Source of the DNA: Bacteroidales bacterium
Lineage (GTDB): Bacteria > Bacteroidota > Bacteroidia > Bacteroidales > P3
Length of the DNA stretch: 40,943 nucleotides
NCBI GenBank assembly: GCA_016283175.1
Contig: JAEEMK010000014.1
Span: 1 to 40,943 of the forward strand
Reading direction: 5' to 3'
Positions within the stretch are counted from its first letter, which is position 1. Each line of letters starts with the position of its first letter. Below the pieces are notes generated by a model. The model was not told where the DNA came from and did not search any database. It saw only the letters and a list, made by a program, of their open reading frames with translations. Positions 26,234-35,849 of the stretch are shown here, piece by piece. The position numbers were made by a program, and so were the translations under genes.

Positions 26234-27310
26234 GTGCCAGTATTTGAATCATCGTCAATAACTTCTGTTGCTGTACACCGTGTAGGCAATAAGGAAACTT
26301 CTGAAGGTTATATCCTTTCGGACAAGCTTGTAAAACTGTCAGAATCACTTCAGGACTTGATGGCTACATTCTTTATTTCTCCTTTCAAGGTGGAGGAATA
26401 CTATCATTTTTGCGATGACGCTGATTTGCAGCTTAACGAAATGTTCCATATGGCCTGTGATATTTTCGATGATCCGGATTCCATATTGGATGTTTCAAAA
26501 CAGATGGCTGTCCATCTTTATAATGCTTCCACGCATCCCAATATCAAGAGCGGTGATTTTTTCGTCGTTTATTTCTCGGAATGCCAGTTTAACGGCGAAG
26601 TTACCAATGCCATAGGTGTTTTTAAATCAGAGAATAAGACGCAGTTCATTAAAGTTTTGCACGATGATGAGGAGTGGAGCAGGGAGAGCGGTTCTGAATC
26701 GGCTTCGGCTGTTTTCCGTATGGAAATAGACAAGGGCATTGATGTTAATAAACTGGACAAAGGAGCTCTGATTTTCAACACAGAACGCGACAAGGGTTTT
26801 GTTGTTAGTGTTGTTGACGCTACAAACCGCAGTATTGATGCCGCATATTGGAAGGATAATTTCCTGCATATCATCCAACGGCAGGATGAATATTATAATA
26901 CACATCAGGTGATGCAGGCCTATAAGAAGTTTGTCACCGACGAACTGCCGCAACAGTATGAAGTTAGTAAAGCAGATCAGGCTGATTTACTGAACCGTAG
27001 TGTCTCTTTCTTCAAGCAAAACGATAGCTTCGATATGGATGATTTTGCACGTGATGTCATAGGCCAGCCAGAGGTTATCGACAGCTTTAAACAGTATCGG
27101 GAGCAATATGAGCAGGAGAATGATGTTCAGTTGCCGGACACTTTCGGCATCAGCGATGGAGCTGTCAAAAAGCAGGCACGTGCATATCGCAGTGTTATAA
27201 AGCTTGACAAAAATTTCCATATCTATGTTCACGGCGATCGTAAACTTATAGAGCAGGGTGAGGATGAAAAAGGCAAGTTTTATAAGGTTTACTATACTGA
27301 AGAGAGCTGA
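26234..27310 (+). CDS. Nucleoid-associated protein, NdpA/YejK-like
   Basis: A 358-aa protein matching the Bacteroidota branch of the 37-kDa nucleoid-associated family. The start is the GTG at 26234 (MPVFESSSITSVAVHRVGNKE). Characteristic segments: HPNIKSGDFFVVYFSECQFNG, KGALIFNTERDKGFVVSVVD, and the C-terminal KLDKNFHIYVHGDRKLIEQGEDEKGKFYKVYY. The family binds the nucleoid; its exact task is unclear. It follows the lipoprotein pair by 17 bp. Confidence 0.85.
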   Translation: MPVFESSSITSVAVHRVGNKETSEGYILSDKLVKLSESLQDLMATFFISPFKVEEYYHFCDDADLQLNEMFHMACDIFDDPDSILDVSKQMAVHLYNASTHPNIKSGDFFVVYFSECQFNGEVTNAIGVFKSENKTQFIKVLHDDEEWSRESGSESASAVFRMEIDKGIDVNKLDKGALIFNTERDKGFVVSVVDATNRSIDAAYWKDNFLHIIQRQDEYYNTHQVMQAYKKFVTDELPQQYEVSKADQADLLNRSVSFFKQNDSFDMDDFARDVIGQPEVIDSFKQYREQYEQENDVQLPDTFGISDGAVKKQARAYRSVIKLDKNFHIYVHGDRKLIEQGEDEKGKFYKVYYTEES

Positions 27311-27333
27311 ATTTAAACTAAATATATTTCAAT

Positions 27334-27774
27334 ATGAAACGTCTTTTATTTTTGGTGTCACTAACAACATTACTTGTTATGGGTTGCAAGTCGCACAAGA
27401 ACAATGTGGTAAATGCCAGTCCTGATTTTAATGCCGAGGAAACTTGGCAACTTGCCGAGTTGCGCGGCAAAGAGGTTGCGTTCCTCGAGGGACAAAAGAA
27501 AATCACCATACAGATCAATACTGAGGCCGGTACTTTCAGCGGCAATAGCGGCTGTAACAGATATTTCGGCAATTTCAAAGACCTTGGCAACGGGAAAATG
27601 ATTCTTTCTGATTTTAACGGCACCAAAATGGCTTGTCCGGAGGCGTTCCATAAAATGGAAAACAGCTATATGCAGCTATTGCATCGTTGTGACGGATACA
27701 GGCTTGGCGAATACAGCCTTGAATTGTTGCAGGGCGAAACTGTGCTTCTGAACTTCGAAAAAGTCAAGGAATAG
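27334..27774 (+). CDS. META domain (HslJ-like) lipoprotein
   Basis: A 146-aa lipoprotein: MKRLLFLVSLTTLLVMGC, lipobox Cys at 18. One META domain: TWQLAELRGKEV, GTFSGNSGCNRYFGNF, MKMACPEAF-like segment (TKMACPEAFHKMENSYMQLL), and LLQGETVLLNFEKV. META/HslJ proteins sit in the envelope and have been linked to stress resistance (novobiocin resistance in E. coli). It starts 23 bp after the NdpA-like gene. Confidence 0.93.
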   Translation: MKRLLFLVSLTTLLVMGCKSHKNNVVNASPDFNAEETWQLAELRGKEVAFLEGQKKITIQINTEAGTFSGNSGCNRYFGNFKDLGNGKMILSDFNGTKMACPEAFHKMENSYMQLLHRCDGYRLGEYSLELLQGETVLLNFEKVKE

Positions 27775-27790
27775 CTATTCTCAATATAGT

Positions 27791-30259
27791 ATGGAACGTC
27801 GCACATATTTTGTCGATGTATTGCTGCCGCTTCATCTGCCCGGTACCTATACGTATCGTGTGCCTTTTGAGTATAATGATGCCATAAGGGTGGGGCAGAG
27901 GGTCGTTGTGCAGTTCGGCAGTAAACGACTATATGCTGCGCTAGTTCGCCATATACACGAGAATGCACCCTCTTACACTACCAAATATGTCCTCTCGATA
28001 CTTGATATTGAGCCTATTGTCGGCGAGCGTCAGTTCAAGTTTTGGGAGTGGATGGCGGCATACTATATGTGCTATCCTGGCGACGTTATGGCTATTGCAA
28101 TTCCTTCTGCATTTCGTCTTTCTAGCGAGTCGTATATTGTTGTACATCCGGATTTTGCAGGCGAATATAGTGATTTGGGCGAGGATGAGATAAAGATTCT
28201 TGATGTACTGTCGCGCAAAGAAAGGCTGGAGATAAGCGATGTGGCTGAAATTACAGGTTATCAAAAGATTATGCCGCTTGTCAAGTCGATGATTGAGCGA
28301 CATATCATACTGATGGACGAGGAATTGAAGCAACGCTATACACCGCGGCGCTCCACGTGGCTTGCGCTTGACGAAAAATACAAAGATGAGGCTGAGTTGA
28401 AACTTCTTTTCGACTCTCTTGAAAAAAAGTCCTCAAATCAGAAGCAACTGCTTGCCTTGATGCGTTTTCTGCAACTCAGCAATTTCGGTGCCTCTGAAGT
28501 GAAAAAAAAGGTACTTGCCGACGATAGAGATTTGTCGCCTTCGGCAATAGACACCCTTGTCAAAAAGGAAATTCTTACAGCATATCAAAAAACGGAAAGC
28601 CGACTTGAAGCAGTGGTTTCAACAACTGATGTCAATTCGGTAACACTCAATGAGGAGCAGCAGAAAGCATTTGATGCCATAGTGACATCGGACAAGCCGG
28701 TAAGTCTGCTGTATGGTGTGACTTCAAGCGGCAAAACAGAAGTCTACATCCGTCTGATGGACCGTGCATTGAAAGAGGGGAAGCAGGTTCTTTTCCTTCT
28801 TCCGGAAATAGCTTTGACAGCACAGATAATCAATCGTCTCCGGAAATTCTTCGGCAATGCTGTAGGCATATACCACTCGCGTTTCAACACACAGGAGCGT
28901 GCCGAGGTCTGGCAACGCACAATGGACACTACTGATAACGGTTTTAAGATTCTTGTTGGAGCACGTTCGGCACTGTTTTTGCCATTTCATAACCTGGGTT
29001 TGGTGATAGTTGACGAAGAACACGACAGCAGCTACAAACAAAATGATCCGGCTCCTCGTTACAATGGTCGTGATAGCGCTATCTATCTAGCGCATAGCTG
29101 GAACGCCCGTGCTGTGCTAGGCTCTGCAACGCCATCGGTCGAGAGCTACTTCAATGCTCAGAGCGGCAAGTACGGCTTTGCCGAGATGACACATCGCTAT
29201 GGCGGCATACAGATGCCCGAAGTGCTGTGCGTGGATATGAAGAGTGCCCAACGCAAAAAGGAAGTGCAGATGAATTTCTCGCATTTCTTGCTAGGATACA
29301 TCAAGGAAGCTCTGGCCAATAAAGAACAGGTCATACTGTTTCAAAATCGGCGAGGCTTCTCTTTGCGGCTTGAATGCGATGTCTGTCAGTGGATTCCGCA
29401 ATGCAAACACTGCGACGTGTCGCTTGTTTACCACAAATCGACTAACAGTCTTCGATGTCACTATTGTGGCTACTCCATTCCTGTACCCAGCGAATGTCCT
29501 GCGTGTCATTCCACGACATTGAAAATGCGGGGTTTTGGCACCGAACGCATTGAGGACGACCTTGCCATTTTCTTTCCCGAAGCCCGCATCGCACGTATGG
29601 ACCTTGACTCTACGTCGCAGAAGAAACGCTACATTGAGATTTTGAATGATTTTGATGACCATAAGATTGATATTTTAGTTGGTACACAGATGGTTACCAA
29701 GGGTCTTGACTTCGACAATGTAAGTGTTGTGGGTATTCTTTCTGCCGATAATCTCATTTCGTTTCCCGATTTCCGTGCCTATGAGCGCAGTTTTCAACAG
29801 ATGACACAGGTCAGTGGACGTGCCGGTCGTCGAGGAAAACAGGGAAAAGTTATCATCCAGACTTATCAGCCTTATCATCAGGCCATACGCGATGCGATGA
29901 ACAATGACTATGCGTCGATGTATAACAGTCAGATTGTTGAGCGGCGTGTTTTTAAATATCCGCCATTTTATAAATTAATTGTTATAACAGTAAGGCATCA
30001 GAATATGGAACTTGTCAACCAGGCATCTGCGCTTTATGCGGCACGTCTTCGTGAGCAATTTGCCGACCGTGTTATGGGTCCTGAATATCCCAATGTAGCA
30101 CGTATCCGCAACCAGTACCTCAAACGTATTATGGTCAGATTTGCCGTCGGAGAAGCAATTGGTGAAGGCAAGCGCATTATGTTGGGTTTGGCTGATGAAT
30201 TACTGAAAGACAAGGCTTTTGCCCGAGTTCAGTTCCTTTTCGATGTCGATCCGCAATAG
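27791..30259 (+). CDS. priA: Primosomal protein N', replication-restart helicase
   Basis: An 822-aa PriA. The N-terminal 3'-DNA binding domain (DVLLPLHLPGTYTYRVP; RVVVQFGSKRLYAALV) is followed by Walker A in LLYGVTSSGKTEVYIRLM, the DEEH box in VIVDEEHD, and the motif ARSALFLPF. A zinc-binding insertion has eight Cys in four CxxC-type pairs (CDVC, CKHC, CHYC, CPAC). The later helicase motifs include LVGTQMVTKGLDFDNV and QVSGRAGRRGKQG. It reloads the replisome at collapsed forks. Complete and of usual length; 16 bp after the META gene. Confidence 0.98.
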   Translation: MERRTYFVDVLLPLHLPGTYTYRVPFEYNDAIRVGQRVVVQFGSKRLYAALVRHIHENAPSYTTKYVLSILDIEPIVGERQFKFWEWMAAYYMCYPGDVMAIAIPSAFRLSSESYIVVHPDFAGEYSDLGEDEIKILDVLSRKERLEISDVAEITGYQKIMPLVKSMIERHIILMDEELKQRYTPRRSTWLALDEKYKDEAELKLLFDSLEKKSSNQKQLLALMRFLQLSNFGASEVKKKVLADDRDLSPSAIDTLVKKEILTAYQKTESRLEAVVSTTDVNSVTLNEEQQKAFDAIVTSDKPVSLLYGVTSSGKTEVYIRLMDRALKEGKQVLFLLPEIALTAQIINRLRKFFGNAVGIYHSRFNTQERAEVWQRTMDTTDNGFKILVGARSALFLPFHNLGLVIVDEEHDSSYKQNDPAPRYNGRDSAIYLAHSWNARAVLGSATPSVESYFNAQSGKYGFAEMTHRYGGIQMPEVLCVDMKSAQRKKEVQMNFSHFLLGYIKEALANKEQVILFQNRRGFSLRLECDVCQWIPQCKHCDVSLVYHKSTNSLRCHYCGYSIPVPSECPACHSTTLKMRGFGTERIEDDLAIFFPEARIARMDLDSTSQKKRYIEILNDFDDHKIDILVGTQMVTKGLDFDNVSVVGILSADNLISFPDFRAYERSFQQMTQVSGRAGRRGKQGKVIIQTYQPYHQAIRDAMNNDYASMYNSQIVERRVFKYPPFYKLIVITVRHQNMELVNQASALYAARLREQFADRVMGPEYPNVARIRNQYLKRIMVRFAVGEAIGEGKRIMLGLADELLKDKAFARVQFLFDVDPQ

Positions 30260-30289
30260 GTATATTGTCCGATGGGACAAAAAAAAGAT

Positions 30290-30320
30290 TTTGCCAGTTT
30301 AACTTTTTTTAGTAATTTTG
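30290..30320 (+). promoter_or_regulatory. Consensus -33/-7 promoter for the acyl-CoA synthetase
   Basis: TTTG (30290-30293), exactly 19 bp, then TAATTTTG (30313-30320): a full match to the Bacteroidota promoter consensus, 35 bp before the ATG. Confidence 0.78.
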
Positions 30321-30355
30321 CATTTTTAAGACAATAATATTTAATTCATAAAAAT

Positions 30356-32428
30356 ATGATAGCAAAAGAGTTACTTAATCCGCGCAGCATCGTTATCTGT
30401 GGTGCTTCGTCCGATGTACATAAACCCGGCGGCAAGGCGTTGAAGAATCTTCTCGAGAGCAACTTCAGTGGTCCTGTCTATGCCGTGAACCCGAAAGAGA
30501 CTGAAGTCCAAGGTGTAAAATGTTACACCAAAGTTGAGGATCTGCCACAAGTTGACTGTGCAATACTATGCATTGCAGCCAAGTTTTGCCCTGCAACCGT
30601 CGATGTGCTTACCCAGCAGAAGGGTACCAAGGGGTTCATCATCGTCAGTGCCGGTTTCTCTGAGGAAAACGAAGAAGGTGCTAAAATTGAGAAGCACATA
30701 GTAGACAGCATCAATGCTGTCGGAGGCTCACTTATTGGCCCCAACTGCACGGGCTTCCTCAACACCAACTACAGCGGCTGTTTCGACACTCCTATCCCGA
30801 AACTTGATCCTCACGGTGTCGATTTCATCACCGGATCTGGTGCCACGGCAGTTTTTATTAAAGAGTATGGTATTAGCAATGGTTTGACTTTCAATAGTGT
30901 TTGGGCTGTAGGTAACTCTGCACAGCTCGGTATCGAAGATGTTCTTGAACATCTTGACGAAACTTTCGATCCCGAGAAGTCGAGTCGTGTCATTATGCTT
31001 TATATGGAGAAAATCGGCGACCCGCAGCGTCTGCTCAAACATAGCCGCAGCCTAATCAACAAGGGCTGCCACATTGCTGCTATCAAGAGTGGTGGCAGTG
31101 CTGCCGGCAGCCGTGCTGCTTCAAGCCACACTGGAGCCCTTGCAACCAACGATGCTGCTGTCGACGCCCTTTTCCACAAAGCAGGTATCGTGCGCTGCCA
31201 GAATCGCCAGGAACTGACAACCGTATGTGCTGTCTTTATGCATCCCGAAATCAAAGGTAAACGATGCGCTGTCATCACGCACGCCGGTGGTCCCGCCGTT
31301 ATGCTTACCGATGTGCTTTCGAACGGTGGTATGGAGGTGCCCTCGTTGAAGGAGCATCCCGCCAGCCCTGCATTGCTTGAAAAGCTTTTTGCCGGTTCGA
31401 GCGTAGGAAACCCCATTGACTTTCTTGCCACAGGTACTGCCGAGCAGCTTGGATATATCATCGATACTGTCGAAAACGAATATACCGACATAGATTTCTC
31501 GGTTGTCATCTTTGGTTCACCCGGACTGTTCTCGAACAAAGAGGTTTACGACTTGCTCGACGAGAAGATGAAGACCTGCAAGAAACCCATCTTCCCCGTG
31601 CTGCCGTCCATTATCAATGTCAAGGACGAAATCAACGACTTCATTGCAAAAGGACGCATCAACTTCCCCGAAGAGTGTGTGCTTGGCAACGCTATCTGCA
31701 AGGTTTACAACACTCCCAAGCCACAGCCCGAGAATGTGGATTTGCCCAAGATCGATGTCGAGCGCATCCGCAAAACCGTTGAACGCTGCAAGGACGGCTA
31801 TATGGAGATTGCCGACTACAACGAACTGCTCGATGCTGCTGGAATCAGCCGCAAGAAATCTGTCGAAGTAAGCAAGAAAGAGGACGCCCTCGCTTTCGCC
31901 AAAGAGGTTGGCTGCTCGAAGGATGTGCCTTTGGTTATGAAGGTTGTAGGACCGCTTCACAAGAGCGACGTCGGTGGCGTCACCCTTGGTGTCAAGGATC
32001 TCGATACTGTAGCCAAAGAGTTTGACCGTCTGATTGTTATCCCCGAGACCTATGCTGTCGAAATGTATCCTATGCTTGATGGTACTGATGTCTATATCGG
32101 TGCTATCCGTGACCCGAAGTTTGGTCATCAGATCTTCTTCGGCCTTGGCGGTATTTTCATCGAGGTGCTGAAAGACGTTCAGAGCGCACTGGCACCCATC
32201 ACCGCTGCCGAAGCCAAAGAGATGCTTACCAAGCTTAAAGGCTACAAGATTCTGCAAGGTGTCCGTGGCCAGGAAGGCGTCAACATCGACCTCTATGCCG
32301 AGCAGGTGGCTCGCGTCAGTGCACTGGTTCAGGCCGCTCCCGAGATTGCCGAGATGGACCTCAACCCGTTGCTGGGCAATCCGCGCTACGTCACCGCTGT
32401 CGACGCCCGCATCCGTCTGGAGAAATAA
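30356..32428 (+). CDS. ADP-forming acetate/acyl-CoA ligase (fused alpha-beta)
   Basis: A 690-aa fused ADP-forming acyl-CoA synthetase. Order: CoA-binding domain (NPRSIVICGASSDVHKPGGKALKN), succinyl-CoA-ligase-like domains with the phosphorylated His in RAASSHTGALATND, then a C-terminal ATP-grasp domain (MKVVGPLHKSDVGGVTLGVKD; FFGLGGIFIEVLKDV; EMDLNPLL). It interconverts acyl-CoA + ADP + Pi with acid + ATP + CoA, an energy-conserving step in fermentation; acetate is the likely main product, but other acids are possible. Its own consensus promoter and terminator make it a single-gene unit. Confidence 0.95.
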   Translation: MIAKELLNPRSIVICGASSDVHKPGGKALKNLLESNFSGPVYAVNPKETEVQGVKCYTKVEDLPQVDCAILCIAAKFCPATVDVLTQQKGTKGFIIVSAGFSEENEEGAKIEKHIVDSINAVGGSLIGPNCTGFLNTNYSGCFDTPIPKLDPHGVDFITGSGATAVFIKEYGISNGLTFNSVWAVGNSAQLGIEDVLEHLDETFDPEKSSRVIMLYMEKIGDPQRLLKHSRSLINKGCHIAAIKSGGSAAGSRAASSHTGALATNDAAVDALFHKAGIVRCQNRQELTTVCAVFMHPEIKGKRCAVITHAGGPAVMLTDVLSNGGMEVPSLKEHPASPALLEKLFAGSSVGNPIDFLATGTAEQLGYIIDTVENEYTDIDFSVVIFGSPGLFSNKEVYDLLDEKMKTCKKPIFPVLPSIINVKDEINDFIAKGRINFPEECVLGNAICKVYNTPKPQPENVDLPKIDVERIRKTVERCKDGYMEIADYNELLDAAGISRKKSVEVSKKEDALAFAKEVGCSKDVPLVMKVVGPLHKSDVGGVTLGVKDLDTVAKEFDRLIVIPETYAVEMYPMLDGTDVYIGAIRDPKFGHQIFFGLGGIFIEVLKDVQSALAPITAAEAKEMLTKLKGYKILQGVRGQEGVNIDLYAEQVARVSALVQAAPEIAEMDLNPLLGNPRYVTAVDARIRLEK

Positions 32429-32449
32429 TTTTTATTTACAGATAAATGT

Positions 32450-32484
32450 AAAGCCCTGCACTATGAAAAGGTGCAGGGCTTTTT
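32450..32484 (+). terminator. Rho-independent terminator
   Basis: The arms AAAGCCCTGCAC (32450-32461) and GTGCAGGGCTTT (32471-32482) pair perfectly with a 9-nt loop and are followed by T residues. It lies 21 bp after the acyl-CoA synthetase. Confidence 0.9.
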
Positions 32485-32547
32485 ATATGTTTCCCACTGA
32501 TTAAAGTGCCCTTGGCAGTTTGTGGGTGTTGTTGAATGTTATGTTTG

Positions 32548-32901
32548 TCAATCCACTTTGAGTTTGGTGAAGACAGCTTCAGGAACTTCCCAGTCGGTAT
32601 AGTGCCAGGTGCATTCAGATTTTGAATAATTCGGGTCAAGGTAAATGCGGCCGCTGATATTGTCGTTCTCTTTCAGAAGGCGGTCTGCGCCGTAGATTAC
32701 TATAACGTTGTTGTATATATTGCCGCTGTGCGTGTGGTATTCACCGCCAAGGGTGTCGGGGCTGGTGAGTGTGACGGCATAACCGAGGCTGGCGCCATCG
32801 CACTGTTCATAGTCTATGACTTTGCCTGTGAATTCAAAGTCGTCGTAATTATTGCAGGCGGCAAAAAACAAGGCTGTTGTAATTATTAGAATTTTTTTCA
32901 T
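32548..32901 (-). CDS. Small lipoprotein, unknown
   Basis: A 117-aa lipoprotein: MKKILIITTALFFAAC with the lipobox Cys at 16. The mature part is a short beta-rich domain (FEFTGKVIDYEQCDGASLGYAVTLTSPDTLGG; SGRIYLDPNYSKSECTWHYTDWEVPEA) with two further Cys. No family recognised. It is 23 bp downstream of dapD on the same strand and may share its transcript. Confidence 0.8.
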   Translation of the reverse strand: MKKILIITTALFFAACNNYDDFEFTGKVIDYEQCDGASLGYAVTLTSPDTLGGEYHTHSGNIYNNVIVIYGADRLLKENDNISGRIYLDPNYSKSECTWHYTDWEVPEAVFTKLKVD

Positions 32902-32924
32902 AAATCAATATTTGTAATCCATTG

Positions 32925-33761
32925 TTATACTGACACTCCGAATTCACGCAGGGCGGCATTGAGCGAGGTCTTCTTGTCGGTGCTTTCCTTACGTTGCCCG
33001 ATAATGAGGGCACAGCTCACGCTGTAGTCGCCGGCAGGGAAATGCTTGGTGTAGCTGCCAGGAATGACGACGCTTCTCGGAGGTACGTATCCACTGTAGT
33101 ATACAGGCTCCGAGTTGCTAACATCTATGATCTTGGTGCTTCCAGTTATGACAGTGTTTGCACCGAGAACAGCCTCGGTGCCTATGTGTGCTCCTTCTAC
33201 AACTATGCAGCGCGAGCCTATGAAACAGTTGTCCTCAATGATGACAGGTGCCGCCTGCACGGGTTCAAGTACTCCGCCAATGCCCACACCGCCGCTGAGA
33301 TGCACGTTGCGACCTATCTGTGCACAGCTGCCCACGGTGGCCCAGGTGTCGACCATCGTGCCGCTATCGACATAGGCACCAATGTTCACATAGCTTGGCA
33401 TCATCACAACACCTTTTGCAAGATAGGCCCCGTAGCGTGCCACTGCCGGCGGCACAACGCGCACACCTTGAGCCGAGTAGTCGCGTTTGAGCGGTATCTT
33501 GTCATAGTATTCGAAAGGTCCGGCTTCGACGGTCTTCATATCGCAGATGGGAAAGTACAGCAGCACGGCTTTCTTGACCCACTCGTTGACCTGCCATCGT
33601 TGCGGCTTTTCGGGGGTGTCGCTCAAAGGCTCGGCGACACGCAACTGGCCTTTGTCGAGAAGTTCTATTGTGTTCAATATGGCTTTACGGACATCGTCGC
33701 GATTAAGCATTTCGCGGTTGTCAAACGCTTGTTCTATTATTTCTTGGTTGTTGGATGTCAT
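32925..33761 (-). CDS. dapD: Tetrahydrodipicolinate N-succinyltransferase
   Basis: A 278-aa enzyme of the succinylase branch of lysine/diaminopimelate synthesis. It has an N-terminal helical domain and a left-handed beta-helix of hexapeptide repeats (GAYLAKGVVMMPSYVNIGAYVDSGTMVDTWATVGSCAQIGRNVHLSGGVGIGG; DNCFIGSRCIVVEGAHIGTEAVLG). The last part (VIPGSYTKHFPAGDYSVSCALIIGQRKEST) is conserved in DapD. The product feeds peptidoglycan cross-link synthesis. Confidence 0.97.
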   Translation of the reverse strand: MTSNNQEIIEQAFDNREMLNRDDVRKAILNTIELLDKGQLRVAEPLSDTPEKPQRWQVNEWVKKAVLLYFPICDMKTVEAGPFEYYDKIPLKRDYSAQGVRVVPPAVARYGAYLAKGVVMMPSYVNIGAYVDSGTMVDTWATVGSCAQIGRNVHLSGGVGIGGVLEPVQAAPVIIEDNCFIGSRCIVVEGAHIGTEAVLGANTVITGSTKIIDVSNSEPVYYSGYVPPRSVVIPGSYTKHFPAGDYSVSCALIIGQRKESTDKKTSLNAALREFGVSV

Positions 33762-33815
33762 TTTTGTAACTTTTTTTCAATTCTTTACAATAAATCAACG
33801 TTTTTTGAGTAATTA

Positions 33816-33823
33816 CAAAAGTA
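33816..33823 (-). promoter_or_regulatory. -7 box (TACTTTTG) for dapD
   Basis: An exact TAnnTTTG match on the minus strand, 54 bp upstream of the dapD ATG, in the 99-bp divergent gap shared with the plus-strand secreted protein gene. Confidence 0.55.
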
Positions 33824-33860
33824 CAAACTTTTTCCGACGTATACAAAATTATATTTAAAG

Positions 33861-34847
33861 ATGAAGATAAAAGTCTGTGTGAAAGTGTTTTTTGCTGTGT
33901 TGTTTCTGTCGACTGTTATACGACCTCAGGCACAGAACCGTGATGTTATGAGTGCCTACCAACGCAATATGCAGCCTTTGGTGGAAAAGATTTCAGGTGC
34001 TTCGACCGACAACGAACGCTATAATGCCAACGAGCTTTTTGTGCAGTTGTTTGAGGAGGCGTTGAACGTTGAAGAGTCGTTCCATTGGAAATGGGATTTG
34101 GGTACGTATGTGTCGGTATTGACATCGAGCGACCGCCAGTTCCGAATTATCACCTGGCCGGTGATGCGCGACAATGGCGAATACGAATGTTTCGGCTTCG
34201 TCCAGTCGTACAATCCGAAGAGTGAACAGTATGACGTCTATACGCTTCACGACAAGTCGGACGAGATTATTTCGGCAGCTGAAGTGCTGCTCGAACCTGA
34301 AAACTGGCTCGGCTGTGTCTATCAGGAACTTATCGAAACCAAGTTTGAAGGCAAAACCTTCTACACCTTGATAGGGTGGACGGGAGTCAATGCGCTGACG
34401 CAGCGCAAAGTTATTGAGCCCGTCTGTTTTCGCGGCAACACTTCCAAACCGCAGTTCGGACAGGCTTTGTTCCGTCGCGAGAAGAATCTGCGCCGTGTAG
34501 TCCTCGAGTATTCAAGCAAGGCGATGGTCAATGTGCGTTTTGACGAGCAGGTGGTGCGAACCTATGAGAACAAGAAAATCAAAAAGAAAAACCGTACCAT
34601 CAATGTCCAGGTGCCGAAAGAGGAGAAAATGAAGATGATACTCTTCGACGAGATTGCACCGATGCTGCCCGGTATGGAAGGTCTGCCGCAATACTATACA
34701 CCTACCGGCACCGAGATGGCCTACATCTTCAACAACGGTCGCTGGGAACTTCGCGACAATGCGCAGGGCCGACTGAGCGACCCAAAGCTAAACAAAGATT
34801 TCGAGCCTCTGCCCAAGACCGCTCCTGCCTACAGTGTGGGAGGGTGA
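33861..34847 (+). CDS. Secreted protein of unknown function
   Basis: A 328-aa protein with a signal peptide (cleavage near RPQAQ). Segments such as SFHWKWDLGTYVSVLTSSDRQFRIITWPVMRDNGEYECFGFVQ and FYTLIGWTGVNALTQRKVIEP are of a kind I recall in conserved Bacteroidota exported proteins, but I know no function for them. A Lys-rich stretch (ENKKIKKKNRTINVQVPKEEKMK) lies in the middle. Divergent from dapD. Confidence 0.8.
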   Translation: MKIKVCVKVFFAVLFLSTVIRPQAQNRDVMSAYQRNMQPLVEKISGASTDNERYNANELFVQLFEEALNVEESFHWKWDLGTYVSVLTSSDRQFRIITWPVMRDNGEYECFGFVQSYNPKSEQYDVYTLHDKSDEIISAAEVLLEPENWLGCVYQELIETKFEGKTFYTLIGWTGVNALTQRKVIEPVCFRGNTSKPQFGQALFRREKNLRRVVLEYSSKAMVNVRFDEQVVRTYENKKIKKKNRTINVQVPKEEKMKMILFDEIAPMLPGMEGLPQYYTPTGTEMAYIFNNGRWELRDNAQGRLSDPKLNKDFEPLPKTAPAYSVGG

Positions 34848-34952
34848 TTCTTTTGTCGGCGTTATGTATTATTTGTTGAATCGATAACATCAGTTTTCTA
34901 ATAATAAACCATTAAAACCGATGACACTATGGTATATAACTGTGAACGGAAA

Positions 34953-35735
34953 ATGAAAAGGTATACTCTTCCTATTCTATCCTTTGCCCTGTTTGCATTC
35001 CTTGGATGCGAGAAATATGCAGGTGAGCTTGTTACGCAAGAGTTCAGCATCGACGGTTCATACACCGAACTTCTTGTAGAAGATGCCTTCGATGTCATCT
35101 TCAGTGACACGGCGACAAGTATCACCGTTACCGCAGGCGAGAATGTTATGCCGAAGGTGAAAGTGAACCGGAACGGTAATAAGCTGAATATTTTCCTTAA
35201 GGGCTGGGCAACCAACCGAGGCAAGGAAATGACGGTCATACTGCCATACAACTCTGATTTGTGTTCGGTCGATTTGGCGGGTGCGTCGAGTTTCCATACC
35301 GATTTTCCCCTTAATGCCAAAACAATTGAAATAGATTTATCAGGGGCTTCCGATTTCTATGGCGACATAGAAGCCGAACAGATCGAGATGGACCTTTCCG
35401 GCAGTTCTGACTTCAATGGCAACATCGTTGCCGACGAACTTGAACTCGATATGAGCGGAGCCTCCGATGCCACGCTTGTGGGGCAAGTGTCAACTCTCAA
35501 AATCGAATTGTCGGGTGCCAGCACCATAAAGAAAACCGTTGCAGGCAACAACTACGCCTTCTCTTGCACCCTTTGCGAAGGCGATTTGTCGGGCTCAAGT
35601 ACTGCCTACATCCATAGCGACGGTTCCATCATCGTGAGCCTTTCAGGTGCCAGCGAACTACATTATACAGGCAATGCTGTGACGCGAGGAAGCACAACCT
35701 CGGGAGCTTCCGACATTATCCACGATATGCCTTAA
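34953..35735 (+). CDS. DUF2807 (GIN domain) lipoprotein
   Basis: A 260-aa lipoprotein: MKRYTLPILSFALFAFLGC, lipobox Cys at 19. The ATG at 34953 is preferred to an in-frame Met 8 codons upstream because the signal sequence starts there. The mature part carries the DUF2807 auto-transporter-adhesin-head-GIN pattern with eight LSGAS-like turns (DLAGASS, DLSGASD, DLSGSSD, DMSGASD, ELSGAST, DLSGSST, SLSGASE, TSGASD), a ladder expected for a beta-helix. Surface or periplasmic; function unknown. Confidence 0.93.
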   Translation: MKRYTLPILSFALFAFLGCEKYAGELVTQEFSIDGSYTELLVEDAFDVIFSDTATSITVTAGENVMPKVKVNRNGNKLNIFLKGWATNRGKEMTVILPYNSDLCSVDLAGASSFHTDFPLNAKTIEIDLSGASDFYGDIEAEQIEMDLSGSSDFNGNIVADELELDMSGASDATLVGQVSTLKIELSGASTIKKTVAGNNYAFSCTLCEGDLSGSSTAYIHSDGSIIVSLSGASELHYTGNAVTRGSTTSGASDIIHDMP

Positions 35736-35791
35736 CCCTGCGCTGTAAAGCCATAGGCACTGTAAATGCAGACTTCTGAGTCTGTCGACTA

Positions 35792-35846
35792 AACCCTTCC
35801 GGAACATCATTTAATGTACAATGTGGCCTGGAAGGGTTCTGTTTTT
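35792..35846. terminator. Terminator between convergent genes
   Basis: The arms AACCCTTCC (35792-35800) and GGAAGGGTT (35830-35838) flank a 29-nt loop and are followed by CTGTTTTT. It serves the DUF2807 gene; the convergent YjbR-like gene ends at 35850. Confidence 0.6.
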
Positions 35847-35849
35847 GCT